Below, piece after piece: positions 1 to 9,484 of a stretch of 64,000 nucleotides of DNA. A model generated the notes under the pieces. The model did not search any database and was not told the origin of the DNA. It saw nothing but the letters and a program-made list of their open reading frames with translations. Every line of letters begins with the position of its first letter. Position 1 is the first letter of the stretch. This DNA is from Candidatus Paraluminiphilus aquimaris (GTDB lineage: Bacteria; Pseudomonadota; Gammaproteobacteria; Pseudomonadales; Halieaceae), in NCBI RefSeq assembly GCF_026230195.1, contig NZ_CP036501.1, positions 2,604,001-2,668,000 of the forward strand, read 5' to 3'. The translations under genes were made by a program, and so were the position numbers.

Positions 1-1
1 A

Positions 2-175
2 CTCGACACCCTGCTTACGCAGGCCAACGAGCTAAAACTGCTCCGTATCCATACCTTCCCAAACTTCATGATCAACGCCGACATTGACGCGGCTGTTCAT
101 GTACCCCTCTTTGAGGACGTATTGAGGGTAATGGCAGGGAGCGCACCGAGCCAGCTGAGCCTTATCACAAATTAA
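2..175 (+). CDS. 3' end of an unrecognised gene (partial)
   Basis: An open frame enters from the left edge and stops at TAA 173-175, giving 57 C-terminal residues that begin LDTLLTQANELK and end QLSLITN. It is the only one of the two forward frames I read that stays open to a natural stop before glcB, and the composition looks coding. I do not recognise the family. It lies 136 bp upstream of the malate synthase gene on the same strand; nothing in it indicates a glyoxylate-related role. Confidence 0.5.
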   Translation, partial: LDTLLTQANELKLLRIHTFPNFMINADIDAAVHVPLFEDVLRVMAGSAPSQLSLITN

Positions 176-311
176 AATCCAACCCTGTCCTTCCATAATA
201 AATATAAATTATGGTCATTAATCAGTTCGCTTGGGTTCCCCGTAACAACCAAACGACAATAGCGTACTCGCTAAGTACATCATTGCATGTAACAACTCTT
301 GGGAACTCACC

Positions 312-2486
312 ATGTCAGAACGTATCGATTGCGCCGGCCTTCAAGTCGCTCCAGAAATTCACAGCCTGCTTGAAAATGAGATTTTACCGGGCACGGGCTT
401 GGAGCCCACTGCATTTTGGACCGCCTTAGCCGACATTGTTGCGCGTTTTTCACCGCGTAACCGTGAATTGCTCGCTGTCCGCGATGATATGCAGGCTCAA
501 ATCAGCGCCTGGCACGTAGCCAATCCCGGACGTGACTACGACCGAGCAGCCTATAAAGAGATGCTGGAAGACATTGGGTACCTCCTCCCGCAACCTGCGC
601 CCTTTAAGATTGCGACGCAACATGTTGACCCGGAGATTGCAGAGGTTGCAGGGCCGCAGCTCGTGGTGCCCGTGATGAACGCACGATATGCGCTCAATGC
701 CGCCAACGCACGTTGGGGTTCACTCTACGATGCGCTTTATGGAACGGACGTGATTTCAGAAGAGGATGGTGCGGTTCGCGCTGGGGCTTACAACCCCGTT
801 CGTGGACACAAAGTCATCGAGTGGGCGCGTGATTTTCTCGATTCACACTTCCCATTGAATCAAGGCACGCACAAAAATGCGGCACATTATGCAGTGGTTG
901 ATGGCGGCCTCATTATTAATCAAATCGACGGTAGCTTAAGTGTGCTCTCGTCTCCCGATCAGTTCATCGGCTTCACTGGCGATGCTGACGACCCTGTAGG
1001 CGTGCTGCTAAAGCACAACGGCCTCCACGCCGAAATCCAAATCGATCGCGATCACTCGGTAGGAAGTACCGATGCGGCGGGCGTTAAAGACGTTTGCCTA
1101 GAGTCAGCGCTTACCACCATTCAGGACTGTGAAGACTCAGTAGCGGCAGTGGATGCCGAGGACAAAGCCATCGTTTATCGGAACTGGCTAGGACTCATGC
1201 GCGGCGATCTCAACGAGAGCTTTACCAAGGGTGGCCAGACACTCACTCGAAGCTTAAATAAAGACCGCGAGTTCACATCCCCCGGTGGCGATACCGTTAC
1301 CCTGCCCGGTCGCAGCCTCATGTTCGTTCGCAACGTCGGTCACCTGATGACCAACCCCGCCATTCTCGACGCTGAGGGCAACGAAATTTTTGAGGGCATC
1401 ATGGATGCGCTTTTCACCACAGCTTGCTCGTTGCACGACCTGCGCGGTGCCAACAAAGGTGGTAACTCTCGAACAGGCTCCATGTACATCGTAAAACCCA
1501 AGATGCATGGCCCCGACGAAGTCAGCATGACCGTTGATCTTTTCGGTGCAGTCGAGGATGCCTTCCACCTGCCACGTAATACTATCAAGATGGGCATTAT
1601 GGATGAGGAGCGGCGTACCACGGTCAACTTGGCCGAGTGCATCCGCCGCGCTTCAGAGCGTGTGGTGTTCATTAACACGGGCTTCTTAGATCGTACCGGC
1701 GATGAAATTCATACCAGCATGGAAGCCGGACCCATGGTCGCTAAGACCGCTATGAAAGGCGAGCTTTGGATTAATGCTTACGAGGATTGGAACGTAGACA
1801 CCGGTCTCAACTGTGGTCTGCGTGGCAAGGCTCAAATTGGTAAAGGTATGTGGGCTATGCCCGACCTCATGGCCGCCATGATCGACACCAAGCTAGGACA
1901 CCCTAAAGCCGGAGCGAACTGCGCATGGGTACCCTCACCCACGGCAGCGACATTGCATGCCACGCACTACCACGACGTCTGTGTTGCGGGCATCCAGGCA
2001 GAGCTTGAAGGCAGTGATAGGCGCAGCGTCGATGACATCCTGACGATTCCACTGAGTGACTGCAGTCAGCTAAGCGAGGAAGAAATTCAACGCGAGCTCG
2101 ATAACAACGTGCAAGGCATGCTGGGCTATGTGGTGCGCTGGGTAGATCACGGTGTGGGCTGCTCAAAAGTACCCGACATCAATAACGTGGGGCTCATGGA
2201 AGACCGAGCAACACTCCGAATTTCCAGCCAGCACATTGCTAACTGGCTGCATCACGGTGTGATTACAGAACTTCAGTTCCAGGAATCAATGGTAAGGATG
2301 GCCAGTGTGGTCGATGGTCAGAATGCATCTGACCCGAGTTATCTACCGATGATTATTGATGATCGGCCTTCTGGGTACGCCTTCCAAACTGCTCGGAATC
2401 TAGTGTTCAGCGGTGTGCAGGAGCCAAGTGGGTACACGGAACCCGCCTTGCACACATCCCGGCGAGAGCAGAAACAATTACGGTAA
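312..2486 (+). CDS. glcB: Malate synthase G
   Basis: Condenses glyoxylate with acetyl-CoA to give malate in the glyoxylate/glycolate pathway; cytosolic and Mg-dependent. The product is 724 residues, matching the usual ~723 of the G isoform (the A isoform is ~530). The C-terminal catalytic block is intact: Cys617 in VGCSKVPD and the catalytic base Asp631 in [12 protein letters not shown], at the same numbers as the E. coli enzyme. [10 protein letters not shown] and [16 protein letters not shown] supply further active-site residues. No isocitrate lyase or glycolate oxidase gene is adjacent, so it appears to be a single-gene unit. The start ATG follows GGGAACTCACC. Confidence 0.97.
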   Translation: MSERIDCAGLQVAPEIHSLLENEILPGTGLEPTAFWTALADIVARFSPRNRELLAVRDDMQAQISAWHVANPGRDYDRAAYKEMLEDIGYLLPQPAPFKIATQHVDPEIAEVAGPQLVVPVMNARYALNAANARWGSLYDALYGTDVISEEDGAVRAGAYNPVRGHKVIEWARDFLDSHFPLNQGTHKNAAHYAVVDGGLIINQIDGSLSVLSSPDQFIGFTGDADDPVGVLLKHNGLHAEIQIDRDHSVGSTDAAGVKDVCLESALTTIQDCEDSVAAVDAEDKAIVYRNWLGLMRGDLNESFTKGGQTLTRSLNKDREFTSPGGDTVTLPGRSLMFVRNVGHLMTNPAILDAEGNEIFEGIMDALFTTACSLHDLRGANKGGNSRTGSMYIVKPKMHGPDEVSMTVDLFGAVEDAFHLPRNTIKMGIMDEERRTTVNLAECIRRASERVVFINTGFLDRTGDEIHTSMEAGPMVAKTAMKGELWINAYEDWNVDTGLNCGLRGKAQIGKGMWAMPDLMAAMIDTKLGHPKAGANCAWVPSPTAATLHATHYHDVCVAGIQAELEGSDRRSVDDILTIPLSDCSQLSEEEIQRELDNNVQGMLGYVVRWVDHGVGCSKVPDINNVGLMEDRATLRISSQHIANWLHHGVITELQFQESMVRMASVVDGQNASDPSYLPMIIDDRPSGYAFQTARNLVFSGVQEPSGYTEPALHTSRREQKQLR

Positions 2487-2514
2487 AAAAATAAGGGCGC
2501 CATAACGACGCCCT
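2484..2514 (-). terminator. Rho-independent terminator of pilA
   Basis: Read on the minus strand, a 6-bp stem (AGGGCG/CGCCCT, 2509-2514 with 2494-2499) with a 9-nt loop is followed directly by TATTTTTTTA. It begins 9 bp after the pilin stop. The plus-strand side has no T-run, so it serves pilA and not glcB. Confidence 0.75.
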
Positions 2515-2522
2515 GCAGAAGG

Positions 2523-2981
2523 TTACTTACATTGAGACGGTAAAAAGTCTGTGTCTATGTCGGTTGCGTTGGTCGGCCCGTAGCTTGAAGCCGTGAGTGC
2601 AGCAGTGCATGACCAAACTACACCGCCGTCACTGACAGTTGGGTCATATGTGAGATAAGAGCCCGCAGTGATGCCGTTTATACCATTCATGCTCACTTCA
2701 ACCGTGCCCTCCCCGTTTGTAGTTGCCACTGATGCAACAGCTGTCGTTGCAATAGTTGCCATATTTGCAGCTGCCAGAGTTGCGGGCCAACTACCGTAGG
2801 TTGCATAGTACTCGGCGAAGGCTGTCTTATACCCTTGCGCCACACTTGCCGCCTCGGCTACGCGAGCTCGAGCCGTGTAATCGTTATATGCTGGAAGCGC
2901 AACGGCAGCCAGAATTCCAATAATTGCCACGACGATCATTAATTCAATGAGCGTAAATCCTTTCTGTGCAGTTTCCTTCAT
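2523..2981 (-). CDS. pilA: Type IV major pilin (PilA family)
   Basis: Structural subunit of the type IV pilus, inserted in the inner membrane, cleaved and methylated by PilD, then polymerised by PilB/PilC. The 152-residue precursor has a short leader MKETAQKG, cleavage before Phe9, and the conserved Glu5 of the mature protein (Glu13). The hydrophobic helix runs to about residue 32. Cys125 and Cys151 near the C-terminus would close the D-region disulfide loop. The middle (residues 65-110) is rich in Ala, Thr and Gly and low in complexity. The start has TTGGAG seven bases upstream. The gene is divergent from pilBCD, with a sigma-54 promoter upstream and a terminator downstream. Confidence 0.95.
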   Translation of the reverse strand: MKETAQKGFTLIELMIVVAIIGILAAVALPAYNDYTARARVAEAASVAQGYKTAFAEYYATYGSWPATLAAANMATIATTAVASVATTNGEGTVEVSMNGINGITAGSYLTYDPTVSDGGVVWSCTAALTASSYGPTNATDIDTDFLPSQCK

Positions 2982-3028
2982 CTTGAATCTCCAAGTTACA
3001 AAAAAATGATGTATCTACCGGAAGGTAA

Positions 3029-3044
3029 CGCAAGACTGATGCCA
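3029..3044 (-). promoter_or_regulatory. Sigma-54 (-24/-12) promoter of pilA
   Basis: On the minus strand the sequence is TGGCATCAGTCTTGCG, against the consensus TGGCAC-N5-TTGCW. The invariant GG and GC dinucleotides are at exact spacing. Initiation about 12 bases on would give a leader of about 37 nt before pilA. Sigma-54 control of pilA through PilS/PilR is established in Pseudomonas; no pilSR is in this window, but rpoN is at 52363. The rest of the 380-bp pilA-pilB gap is AT-rich, and I see no further gene in it. Confidence 0.8.
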
Positions 3045-3361
3045 AAATGGCGCACGAAATTTTGTTTCTACAAAAAAACATTGTGCTCGGGACTGTAAAA
3101 ATGCCTCCGCACCTCAGTTATCACTGGACACAGTCTTTTAGTGTCGTATTTGTCTCTATCAAGATCTCGGATTAATAAAAGATCGGAGAGCTCGCTTCAG
3201 CCTGACAAATTTTGTCAGTTACCTACAATACTCGGCTTATTTTGCGACTAAACCTCACTAACATACCCTCAAAATATCGCTTACCTAAGCCATTTTTATC
3301 ATTGACTTATGAGTATATTCTGCTCATGGTAGTGGTGGTAATCTGATAGGTATGACTTACT

Positions 3362-5098
3362 ATGAACACCACCGCGTCCGGCGAAATACGGCCAGTGCTT
3401 TACAGTGGTCTTACTGAGCGCCTTATTGCCGAACAACTTATGAGCTCAGCAGGTGCGGCAGAAATTGTTGAACAGTCCCGTTCCGCCGGCACAACCCTGA
3501 TACAAGAATTACTCGATGGAAAAAGTATCGACAGCGATTTGCTAGCGCGTGTGGTATCAGAAGAGTACGGAGTGCCGCTCTTTGATCTAAACAACATGGC
3601 GCAAGAGCACTTCCCTGTTGAGTTAGTGCCTCAGTCCCTCATCAGAAAACACAAAGCGCTGCCTCTGTACCGCCGAGGCAATCGATTATTTATCGCAGTC
3701 TCAGATCCAACAAACACAAGCGCACTAGCCGAGTTCAAATTTGCGACCGGTATTGCCACAGATTCAATTGTTGTGGAGCACAAGCAATTACTGGAAACCA
3801 TCGACGAGGTCATTGCCAAGCAAGACGAGATTTTCGACGGCGATATCAGTGACTTCACTTCCGCTGAGGATTATATCCCGGACTTAGAAGTCGAAGAGGA
3901 GCTGGAAGAAACCGACTTCACAAAATTAGCCGACGATGCGCCGGTTGTGAAATTTGTTAACAAAGTACTGTTTGACGCTATTAAACAAGGCGCATCAGAT
4001 ATCCATTTTGAGCCCTACGAACGCGAATACCGGGTTCGAGTTAGAGCGGATGGCGTGCTTCAAGAAGTTGTCAGGCCTCCAAAGGGGTTAGCACCGCGCT
4101 TGGCTGCTCGACTAAAAGTCATGGCTCGCCTCGATATTTCAGAAAGACGTGCACCGCAAGATGGGCGAATTCAACTCAAATTATCGAAAAACCGTTCCAT
4201 CGACTTTCGAGTCAGTACGCTGCCAACCCTATTTGGTGAAAAAATTGTTTTGCGAATTCTGGACCCTGGCTCAGCTCGCATGGGTGTGGACGCATTAGGA
4301 TATGAACCGGAGCAAAAAGAGCTTTATTTAGAGGCCCTTAGTAGACCTCAGGGTATGATTTTGGTAACCGGACCCACTGGATCGGGAAAAACCGTCTCGC
4401 TCTATACGGGCCTCGATGTGCTCAACGAGCCTGAGCGCAACATTTCAACTGCTGAAGACCCCGTTGAAATCAATATGGAAGGCATCAACCAGGTCCATGT
4501 AAACCCAAAAGTCGGACTCAACTTCGCAGGTGTCCTTAGATCATTCCTTCGTCAAGACCCCGATGTGCTCATGGTCGGCGAGATCCGCGACTTAGAAACC
4601 GCCGAGATCGCAATTAAAGCAGCGCAGACAGGACACCTGGTTCTTTCCACAGTTCACACGAATAGCGCACCTGAAACAATCAATCGTCTGCTTAACATGG
4701 GCATCCCCGCCTATAACATAGCGTCTTCACTGAGCTTGATTATTGCGCAGCGTTTGGCTCGTCGCCTCTGTAAGTACTGCTCAGAGCCCGAGACTAACGT
4801 CCCTGATACCGCACTTAAGGAGCTTGGCTTTACGGATGAAATGCTCAAGTCCGCTACCATCATGAAGCCTGTTGGGTGCAAGCAATGTCGCAAAGGTCAC
4901 AGTGGTCGAGTGGGAGTTTATGAAGTGGTCAAAGTCACAAAGTCGTTATCCAATGCAATTTTGAACGGCGCAAATGTTCACGAACTTGAGCAAGCTGCCC
5001 GCGAAGCCGGCTTTTACGACTTGCGTCGCGCAGCCCTTAAGAAATGTGCTGAGGGTATAATAAGCCTCGAAGAGGTAAACCGCGTAACCGTTGATTGA
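3362..5098 (+). CDS. pilB: Type IV pilus extension ATPase PilB
   Basis: Hexameric cytoplasmic ATPase that powers pilin polymerisation. The 578 residues carry an N-terminal MshEN-type domain (about 20-150), a Walker A motif GPTGSGKT (337-344), a Walker B region DVLMVGEIRD (401-410), a His box around GHLVLSTVHTN (424-434) and a zinc tetracysteine (Cys470, Cys473, Cys506, Cys509). This arrangement and length are those of PilB and not of the retraction ATPase PilT. It is first in a pilB-pilC-pilD-coaE run. The Shine-Dalgarno sequence is weak. Confidence 0.95.
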   Translation: MNTTASGEIRPVLYSGLTERLIAEQLMSSAGAAEIVEQSRSAGTTLIQELLDGKSIDSDLLARVVSEEYGVPLFDLNNMAQEHFPVELVPQSLIRKHKALPLYRRGNRLFIAVSDPTNTSALAEFKFATGIATDSIVVEHKQLLETIDEVIAKQDEIFDGDISDFTSAEDYIPDLEVEEELEETDFTKLADDAPVVKFVNKVLFDAIKQGASDIHFEPYEREYRVRVRADGVLQEVVRPPKGLAPRLAARLKVMARLDISERRAPQDGRIQLKLSKNRSIDFRVSTLPTLFGEKIVLRILDPGSARMGVDALGYEPEQKELYLEALSRPQGMILVTGPTGSGKTVSLYTGLDVLNEPERNISTAEDPVEINMEGINQVHVNPKVGLNFAGVLRSFLRQDPDVLMVGEIRDLETAEIAIKAAQTGHLVLSTVHTNSAPETINRLLNMGIPAYNIASSLSLIIAQRLARRLCKYCSEPETNVPDTALKELGFTDEMLKSATIMKPVGCKQCRKGHSGRVGVYEVVKVTKSLSNAILNGANVHELEQAAREAGFYDLRRAALKKCAEGIISLEEVNRVTVD

Positions 5099-5168
5099 GA
5101 TGCTATCTCGTAATTTTAGCCACGGCTGCTCAATCGCAGTTCATTGCAACGTTAGAAGCTAAGTAACT

Positions 5169-6377
5169 ATGGCCAGAAGCGAGATAACATTTATTTGGTC
5201 TGGAGTCGATCGAACAGGCCGCACCTCAAACGGGGAAGTCAACGCACCCAGTGTGGCAATCGCGAAGGCGCAGCTGCGCCGCCAAGGGATCAACGCTAAA
5301 CGGCTTCGAAAGAAAACCCAACCTCTTTTATCAATGGGCAAGGCTATTGATACGAGAGATATCGCCGTGTTCACACGCCAGCTTGCAACCATGACGCGCG
5401 CGGGCGTTCCCATGGTTCAGGCCATAGATATCGTAATGGATGGGACCGATAAAGCCTTGATGAAGGACTTGATCCGTCAGATACGTAACGACGTGTCAGG
5501 CGGCGCACCGGTCGCCACCTCGTTTGGAAAACACCGTAAGCATTTCGATGAACTGTATTGCAGCTTGGTGGCTGCGGGCGAAAATTCGGGTACGCTCGAG
5601 GTGATGCTGGATCGCATAGCGATTTACAAGGAAAAAACCGAGGCGTTAAAGGCGACCATAAAAAAGGCACTAACCTACCCTATAGCCACCGTTCTTGTGG
5701 CCATCGTGGTGACGGGCATACTGCTAATCAACGTCGTTCCACAATTTGCCAGCACCTTCGAAAGCTTTGGCTCTGAGCTACCCGCCTTCACGCAATTTGT
5801 GGTTGGGGTCTCTAACCTTTTACAAGCGTGGTGGATGTCCATCGGTGGCGCTTTTGCCTTATTCATTATTAGCTTTAACCGACTTCGTTTGGGTAACCGG
5901 AAATTTGCTAATGCGATCGATGCAGGCCTTCTCAAGGCGCCGATCTTTGGAAAGATTGTTCACGATGCTGTTATCGCAAGATATTCTAGGACGCTATCAA
6001 CCACCTTTGCCGCAGGCGTGCCGCTCGTAGAGGCCTTAGACGCGACAGCGACCGCATCGGGGAATGCATTGTACGAGCGCGCCATCAAACAGATGCGCAA
6101 CGATGTTACTTCAGGCCTATCGTTACTGCAGGCAACACGCGCCACGGGGATCTTCCCAATGTTTCTTTTGCAAATGACTTCGATTGGCGAAGAGTCGGGC
6201 ACACTGGACGAGATGCTAGGTAAAGTCGCAGATCAGTACGAGATGCAAGTTGATAACGCCGTTGAATCGATTAGCTCACTAATCGAACCCATGATTATGT
6301 CAGTCTTAGGTATTATCATTGGTGGTCTAATGATCGCGATGTACCTACCGATCTTCATGCTTGGTTCGGTGATATAG
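5169..6377 (+). CDS. pilC: Type IV pilus inner-membrane platform protein PilC
   Basis: Integral membrane platform that couples PilB ATP hydrolysis to pilus assembly. The 402-residue length is typical. It has two T2SSF-type cytoplasmic repeats (about 68-190 and 270-395), each beginning with a similar segment (FTRQLATMTRAGVPMVQAID and YSRTLSTTFAAGVPLVEALD). Membrane segments lie near 170-195, 220-240 and 375-400. It sits 70 bp after pilB and 7 bp before pilD. Confidence 0.95.
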   Translation: MARSEITFIWSGVDRTGRTSNGEVNAPSVAIAKAQLRRQGINAKRLRKKTQPLLSMGKAIDTRDIAVFTRQLATMTRAGVPMVQAIDIVMDGTDKALMKDLIRQIRNDVSGGAPVATSFGKHRKHFDELYCSLVAAGENSGTLEVMLDRIAIYKEKTEALKATIKKALTYPIATVLVAIVVTGILLINVVPQFASTFESFGSELPAFTQFVVGVSNLLQAWWMSIGGAFALFIISFNRLRLGNRKFANAIDAGLLKAPIFGKIVHDAVIARYSRTLSTTFAAGVPLVEALDATATASGNALYERAIKQMRNDVTSGLSLLQATRATGIFPMFLLQMTSIGEESGTLDEMLGKVADQYEMQVDNAVESISSLIEPMIMSVLGIIIGGLMIAMYLPIFMLGSVI

Positions 6378-6384
6378 AAGACTT

Positions 6385-7245
6385 ATGGACCCCTTAGAAG
6401 AAATTATCCGTGCTCAGCCCGGACTATCCATAGCGCTCGCCATTTTGGGGCTCACAGTGGGCAGTTTCCTAAACGTGGTCATACACCGGCTACCTAAAAT
6501 GATGGAGCGGCAGTGGGAGCGTGAGTGCGCAGAGTTGCGCGGCGAGAATACCCCAGAGGCGACGCCCTATTCGCTTGCTTTTCCGGGTTCGCACTGCCCA
6601 AGCTGTAACGCGGAGATTACAGCGCTTCAAAATATTCCCGTTTTAAGCTATCTGCTCTTGCGCGGGCACTGTGCTAATTGTGGGGTATCGATACCCATCC
6701 GCTATCCGCTTATCGAACTCACAACGGCTCTGGTTTGGGTTCTATGTGGTCTCACGTTTGGTGTTAGTAATGCGCTCGCCGCTGCAATGCTTCTTACCGC
6801 TGTTTTATTATCACTGACGGCCATCGATCTTGATCATCAGCTCTTGCCTGACAGTCTCACCTTGCCCCTCTTGTGGATCGGTCTGCTCATCAACATGAAC
6901 GCTACTTTTGTAACGCTAGAGAGCGCTGTACTCGGCGCTGTCTTTGGCTACCTGAGTCTATGGTCGGTGTATTGGCTGTTTAAGGTCATCACAGGTAAAG
7001 AAGGAATGGGCTACGGTGACTTCAAGTTACTGGCAGCGCTCGGTGCCTGGTTTGGTGTGAGCGCCCTACCCACGATCGTACTACTCTCATCACTCGTAGG
7101 CGCCGTCGTCGGCCTAGGACTCATTGCCACCGGACGACAAGATCGCGAAACACCGATGCCGTTCGGCCCATTTCTCGCCGGTGCGGGGCTTATTCACCTC
7201 TTCTATCCTGATAGTTTAATGGGCTGGATCGCGGGGACACTTTGA
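6385..7245 (+). CDS. pilD: Prepilin peptidase / N-methyltransferase PilD
   Basis: Inner-membrane aspartyl protease (family A24) that removes the PilA leader and methylates the new N-terminal Phe; it also serves type II secretion pseudopilins where present. The 286 residues include two zinc-binding CxxC pairs (Cys71/Cys74, Cys96/Cys99), the first catalytic Asp in AIDLDHQLLPD (about 148) and the second in GYGDFKL (Asp212). About seven to eight hydrophobic segments follow the cytoplasmic loop. One base separates its stop from coaE. Confidence 0.96.
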   Translation: MDPLEEIIRAQPGLSIALAILGLTVGSFLNVVIHRLPKMMERQWERECAELRGENTPEATPYSLAFPGSHCPSCNAEITALQNIPVLSYLLLRGHCANCGVSIPIRYPLIELTTALVWVLCGLTFGVSNALAAAMLLTAVLLSLTAIDLDHQLLPDSLTLPLLWIGLLINMNATFVTLESAVLGAVFGYLSLWSVYWLFKVITGKEGMGYGDFKLLAALGAWFGVSALPTIVLLSSLVGAVVGLGLIATGRQDRETPMPFGPFLAGAGLIHLFYPDSLMGWIAGTL

Positions 7246-7246
7246 T

Positions 7247-7855
7247 ATGAGCGCTCAGCAATTTGTAGTAGGTGTAACCGGCGGTATCGGGAGCGGTAAA
7301 TCGGCTGTCACCGATTATCTCGAGACTAAAGGCATTACCGTTGTCGACGCAGACAAAGTTGCTCGGGTCGTGGTTGAACCTGGCACTTCTGGACTTGCCG
7401 CTATTGCTGAGCACTTTGGACGCGATATTCTTCTTCCCAACGGGGCGCTTGATCGCGCGGCACTGAGGAAAATCGTTTTCGATGAACCGGATGAGCGCAA
7501 GGTGCTAGAAGGCATAACCCACCCCCGTATCCGTGAAGAGATTGCACGTCAGCTGAGCGATGCAAGCTCGCCCTACGTCGTACTGGCCTCTCCGCTCTTA
7601 CTCGAGTCAGGACAAAGTAGCTTTGCGGACTATGTTGTTGTTGTCGACGTACCCGAATCAGTCCAACTCAGTCGCACCATGACACGCGATGACAACAGTG
7701 AGCAGCTCGTCAAGTCCATCATGGCCGTGCAGCTTCAACGAGAAACCCGGCTCGCTAGATCAGACACGTCGATCAGTAATGAGGGAACACTTGAGGAGCT
7801 TTACACTCGAGTCGACGCCTTGCATGCAGATTTACTGCGTCGCGCCCAAGCTTAA
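7247..7855 (+). CDS. coaE: Dephospho-CoA kinase
   Basis: Final step of coenzyme A synthesis: ATP-dependent phosphorylation of the 3'-hydroxyl of dephospho-CoA. The 202-residue length is normal. The P-loop GGIGSGKS lies at 12-19; VDADKVAR and ITHPRIREEI are typical family motifs. pilD-coaE linkage is common in gammaproteobacteria, usually followed by yacG (a DNA gyrase inhibitor), which is absent here. Its TAA overlaps the stop of the convergent mutT-like gene inside one TTAA (7852-7855). Confidence 0.96.
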   Translation: MSAQQFVVGVTGGIGSGKSAVTDYLETKGITVVDADKVARVVVEPGTSGLAAIAEHFGRDILLPNGALDRAALRKIVFDEPDERKVLEGITHPRIREEIARQLSDASSPYVVLASPLLLESGQSSFADYVVVVDVPESVQLSRTMTRDDNSEQLVKSIMAVQLQRETRLARSDTSISNEGTLEELYTRVDALHADLLRRAQA

Positions 7856-8286
7856 AAAGAAGCCAGCACTAACTTAACCTGCTTCATGATTTCGGCATTA
7901 GCCTCAGGAACGCGGTAGTCGTCCAGCACCGATTCCGAGACCCATGCGATTGGCTGACCTTCGGCGCCATGTGGCTCACCGGTCCAGGACAACACACGAT
8001 GAACATCGAGAAGCACCTGCTTCTCGCCATAGTCGTGATTCACCGTCATGAGAGGCAAGGTTTGGTCGATCGACACGCCTAACTCCTCGGATAACTCTCG
8101 AGCCAAGGCGCTCGCAACGCTTTCGCCTGCCTCCACCTTACCCCCAGGAAACTCCCAGTAACCCTCAAGATGTGTGCCTTTTTGGCGTCTTGCGAGTAAT
8201 ACGCAGCCCGTGTCGTCAATGAGCACGCCCACCGCCACGTGAATACCCTCGCTCACAATGCCCTGGCTCGCAATGCCCTGGCTCAT
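7852..8286 (-). CDS. mutT: MutT-like Nudix hydrolase (8-oxo-dGTP diphosphatase)
   Basis: The 144 residues contain a complete Nudix box, GGKVEAGESVASALARELSE followed by ELGV, matching GX5EX7REUXEEXGU. Such enzymes remove oxidised nucleotides such as 8-oxo-dGTP. Position after secA/argJ and the WEFPGGK motif fit MutT of the Pseudomonas group; substrate is inferred from family and context. Its ATG overlaps the argJ stop by one base (TAATG), indicating coupled translation. The N-terminus carries three pentapeptide repeats (SQGIA, SQGIV, SEGIH) not usual in MutT, which normally starts just before the HVAVGVL strand. Confidence 0.88.
   Translation of the reverse strand: MSQGIASQGIVSEGIHVAVGVLIDDTGCVLLARRQKGTHLEGYWEFPGGKVEAGESVASALARELSEELGVSIDQTLPLMTVNHDYGEKQVLLDVHRVLSWTGEPHGAEGQPIAWVSESVLDDYRVPEANAEIMKQVKLVLASF
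8241..8286 (-). repeat. 15-bp tandem repeat at the start of the Nudix gene
   Basis: Two near-identical 15-bp units, 8251-8265 and 8266-8280 (one base different), plus the diverged stretch 8241-8250 encode SQGIA-SQGIV-SEGIH. All copies are in frame, so the repeat lengthens the N-terminus without disrupting the gene. Confidence 0.8.
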
Positions 8287-9482
8287 TAAGTGCGGTACTC
8301 GGCGTTTATTTTGACGTAATCATACGAAAAGTCGGTGGTCCAAAGCGTTGCAGATTTCTCGCCGCGACCCAGGTCAATCGAAAGGATTAAATCCTCAGGC
8401 GCCATAGCCGCAACGCCGGCTTCTTCGGTATAACTTGCAGCACGCGCGCCATTTTCGGCGATGAGTACGCCATTTAGTGAGAGTGACACCGCGTCCACAT
8501 TTAGATCGCTCACACCTGCCCGGCCCACAGCGGCGAGTATACGTCCCCAGTTTGGATCCGACGCGAATAGGGCCGTTTTAACCAAGGGGGAATGCGCGAC
8601 CGTGCGCGCCACTTGGTCAGCTTCGGCCTCGCTGCCGGCATTGGAGACAGTGATTTCAACAAATTTTGTTGCACCCTCGCCGTCACGAATAATATCTTGC
8701 GCAAGCTCAGTGGCCAGCTCAGTCAGCGCTGCTTGGAAGGCAAGCGCGGCTTCTCTGTCTGCCGGTGTGATAACAAAGGCTGACTGCCCTGTGGCGGTCA
8801 GCGTCACGGCATCGTTGGTGCTAGTGTCACCGTCCACCGTGATCCGATTAAAGCTCACATTAACGGCAGCGCGCAGCATACCGTCGAGCATCTCGCGGGA
8901 AATAACGGCATCCGTGGCAATAAAACCGAGCATTGTCGCCATATTTGGCTGAATCATGCCTGAGCCTTTACTCATCCCCACCAACTGGCAGGCGGTGCCA
9001 TTGTTGATCGTTACGACCTTGCTACGAAGCTTGGGGACCGTGTCGGTGGTCATAATCGCCTGTGCGGCACGCTTCCAATTACTCGAACCTAAATCGCTGA
9101 TTGCCGCTGGCAAGGCCGCGTTGAGTGCATCGACAGGCAGGACCTCACCAATAACACCCGTAGAAAAGGGCAAGACCTCTGTTGGCGATATATGTGTCAG
9201 CTCAGACAGCGCAGAGCAGCTTTGTTCACAGGCAACCATACCCGGCTCGCCCGTCCCAGCGTTCGCGTTGCCGGAATTAATGAGGATGTACCGAGCACTA
9301 ATCGCCCTGTTATTGCGCTCGGCTACCAGTACAGGCGCGGCTCTAAACGCATTTTGGGTAAAAACTGCCGCAGTAACGCTGCCCTCACTCATCTCGATAA
9401 GCGTAAGATCGTCTCGATTAGGGTACTTGATACCCGCCTGCGCAACCCCAAGCCGAATACCTGGGACAGATAGCTCGCTCAT
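8286..9482 (-). CDS. argJ: Bifunctional ornithine acetyltransferase / N-acetylglutamate synthase
   Basis: Recycles the acetyl group from N-acetylornithine to glutamate in arginine synthesis. The 398-residue proprotein contains the self-cleavage site: KGSGMIQPNMA followed by TMLGFIATDA, whose Thr becomes the catalytic nucleophile of the beta chain. I chose ATG 9480-9482 (MSELSVPGIRLG), which begins 2 bases after the secA stop. A GTG at 9504-9506 would add eight residues and overlap secA, without family support. A secA-argJ-mutT order is usual in the Pseudomonas lineage. Confidence 0.95.
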   Translation of the reverse strand: MSELSVPGIRLGVAQAGIKYPNRDDLTLIEMSEGSVTAAVFTQNAFRAAPVLVAERNNRAISARYILINSGNANAGTGEPGMVACEQSCSALSELTHISPTEVLPFSTGVIGEVLPVDALNAALPAAISDLGSSNWKRAAQAIMTTDTVPKLRSKVVTINNGTACQLVGMSKGSGMIQPNMATMLGFIATDAVISREMLDGMLRAAVNVSFNRITVDGDTSTNDAVTLTATGQSAFVITPADREAALAFQAALTELATELAQDIIRDGEGATKFVEITVSNAGSEAEADQVARTVAHSPLVKTALFASDPNWGRILAAVGRAGVSDLNVDAVSLSLNGVLIAENGARAASYTEEAGVAAMAPEDLILSIDLGRGEKSATLWTTDFSYDYVKINAEYRT

Positions 9483-9484
9483 AC

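Noticed and set aside
211-429. 72-residue plus-strand open frame overlapping the start of glcB
   Set aside because: Out of frame with glcB, whose N-terminus is normal; the overlapping part is a shadow.
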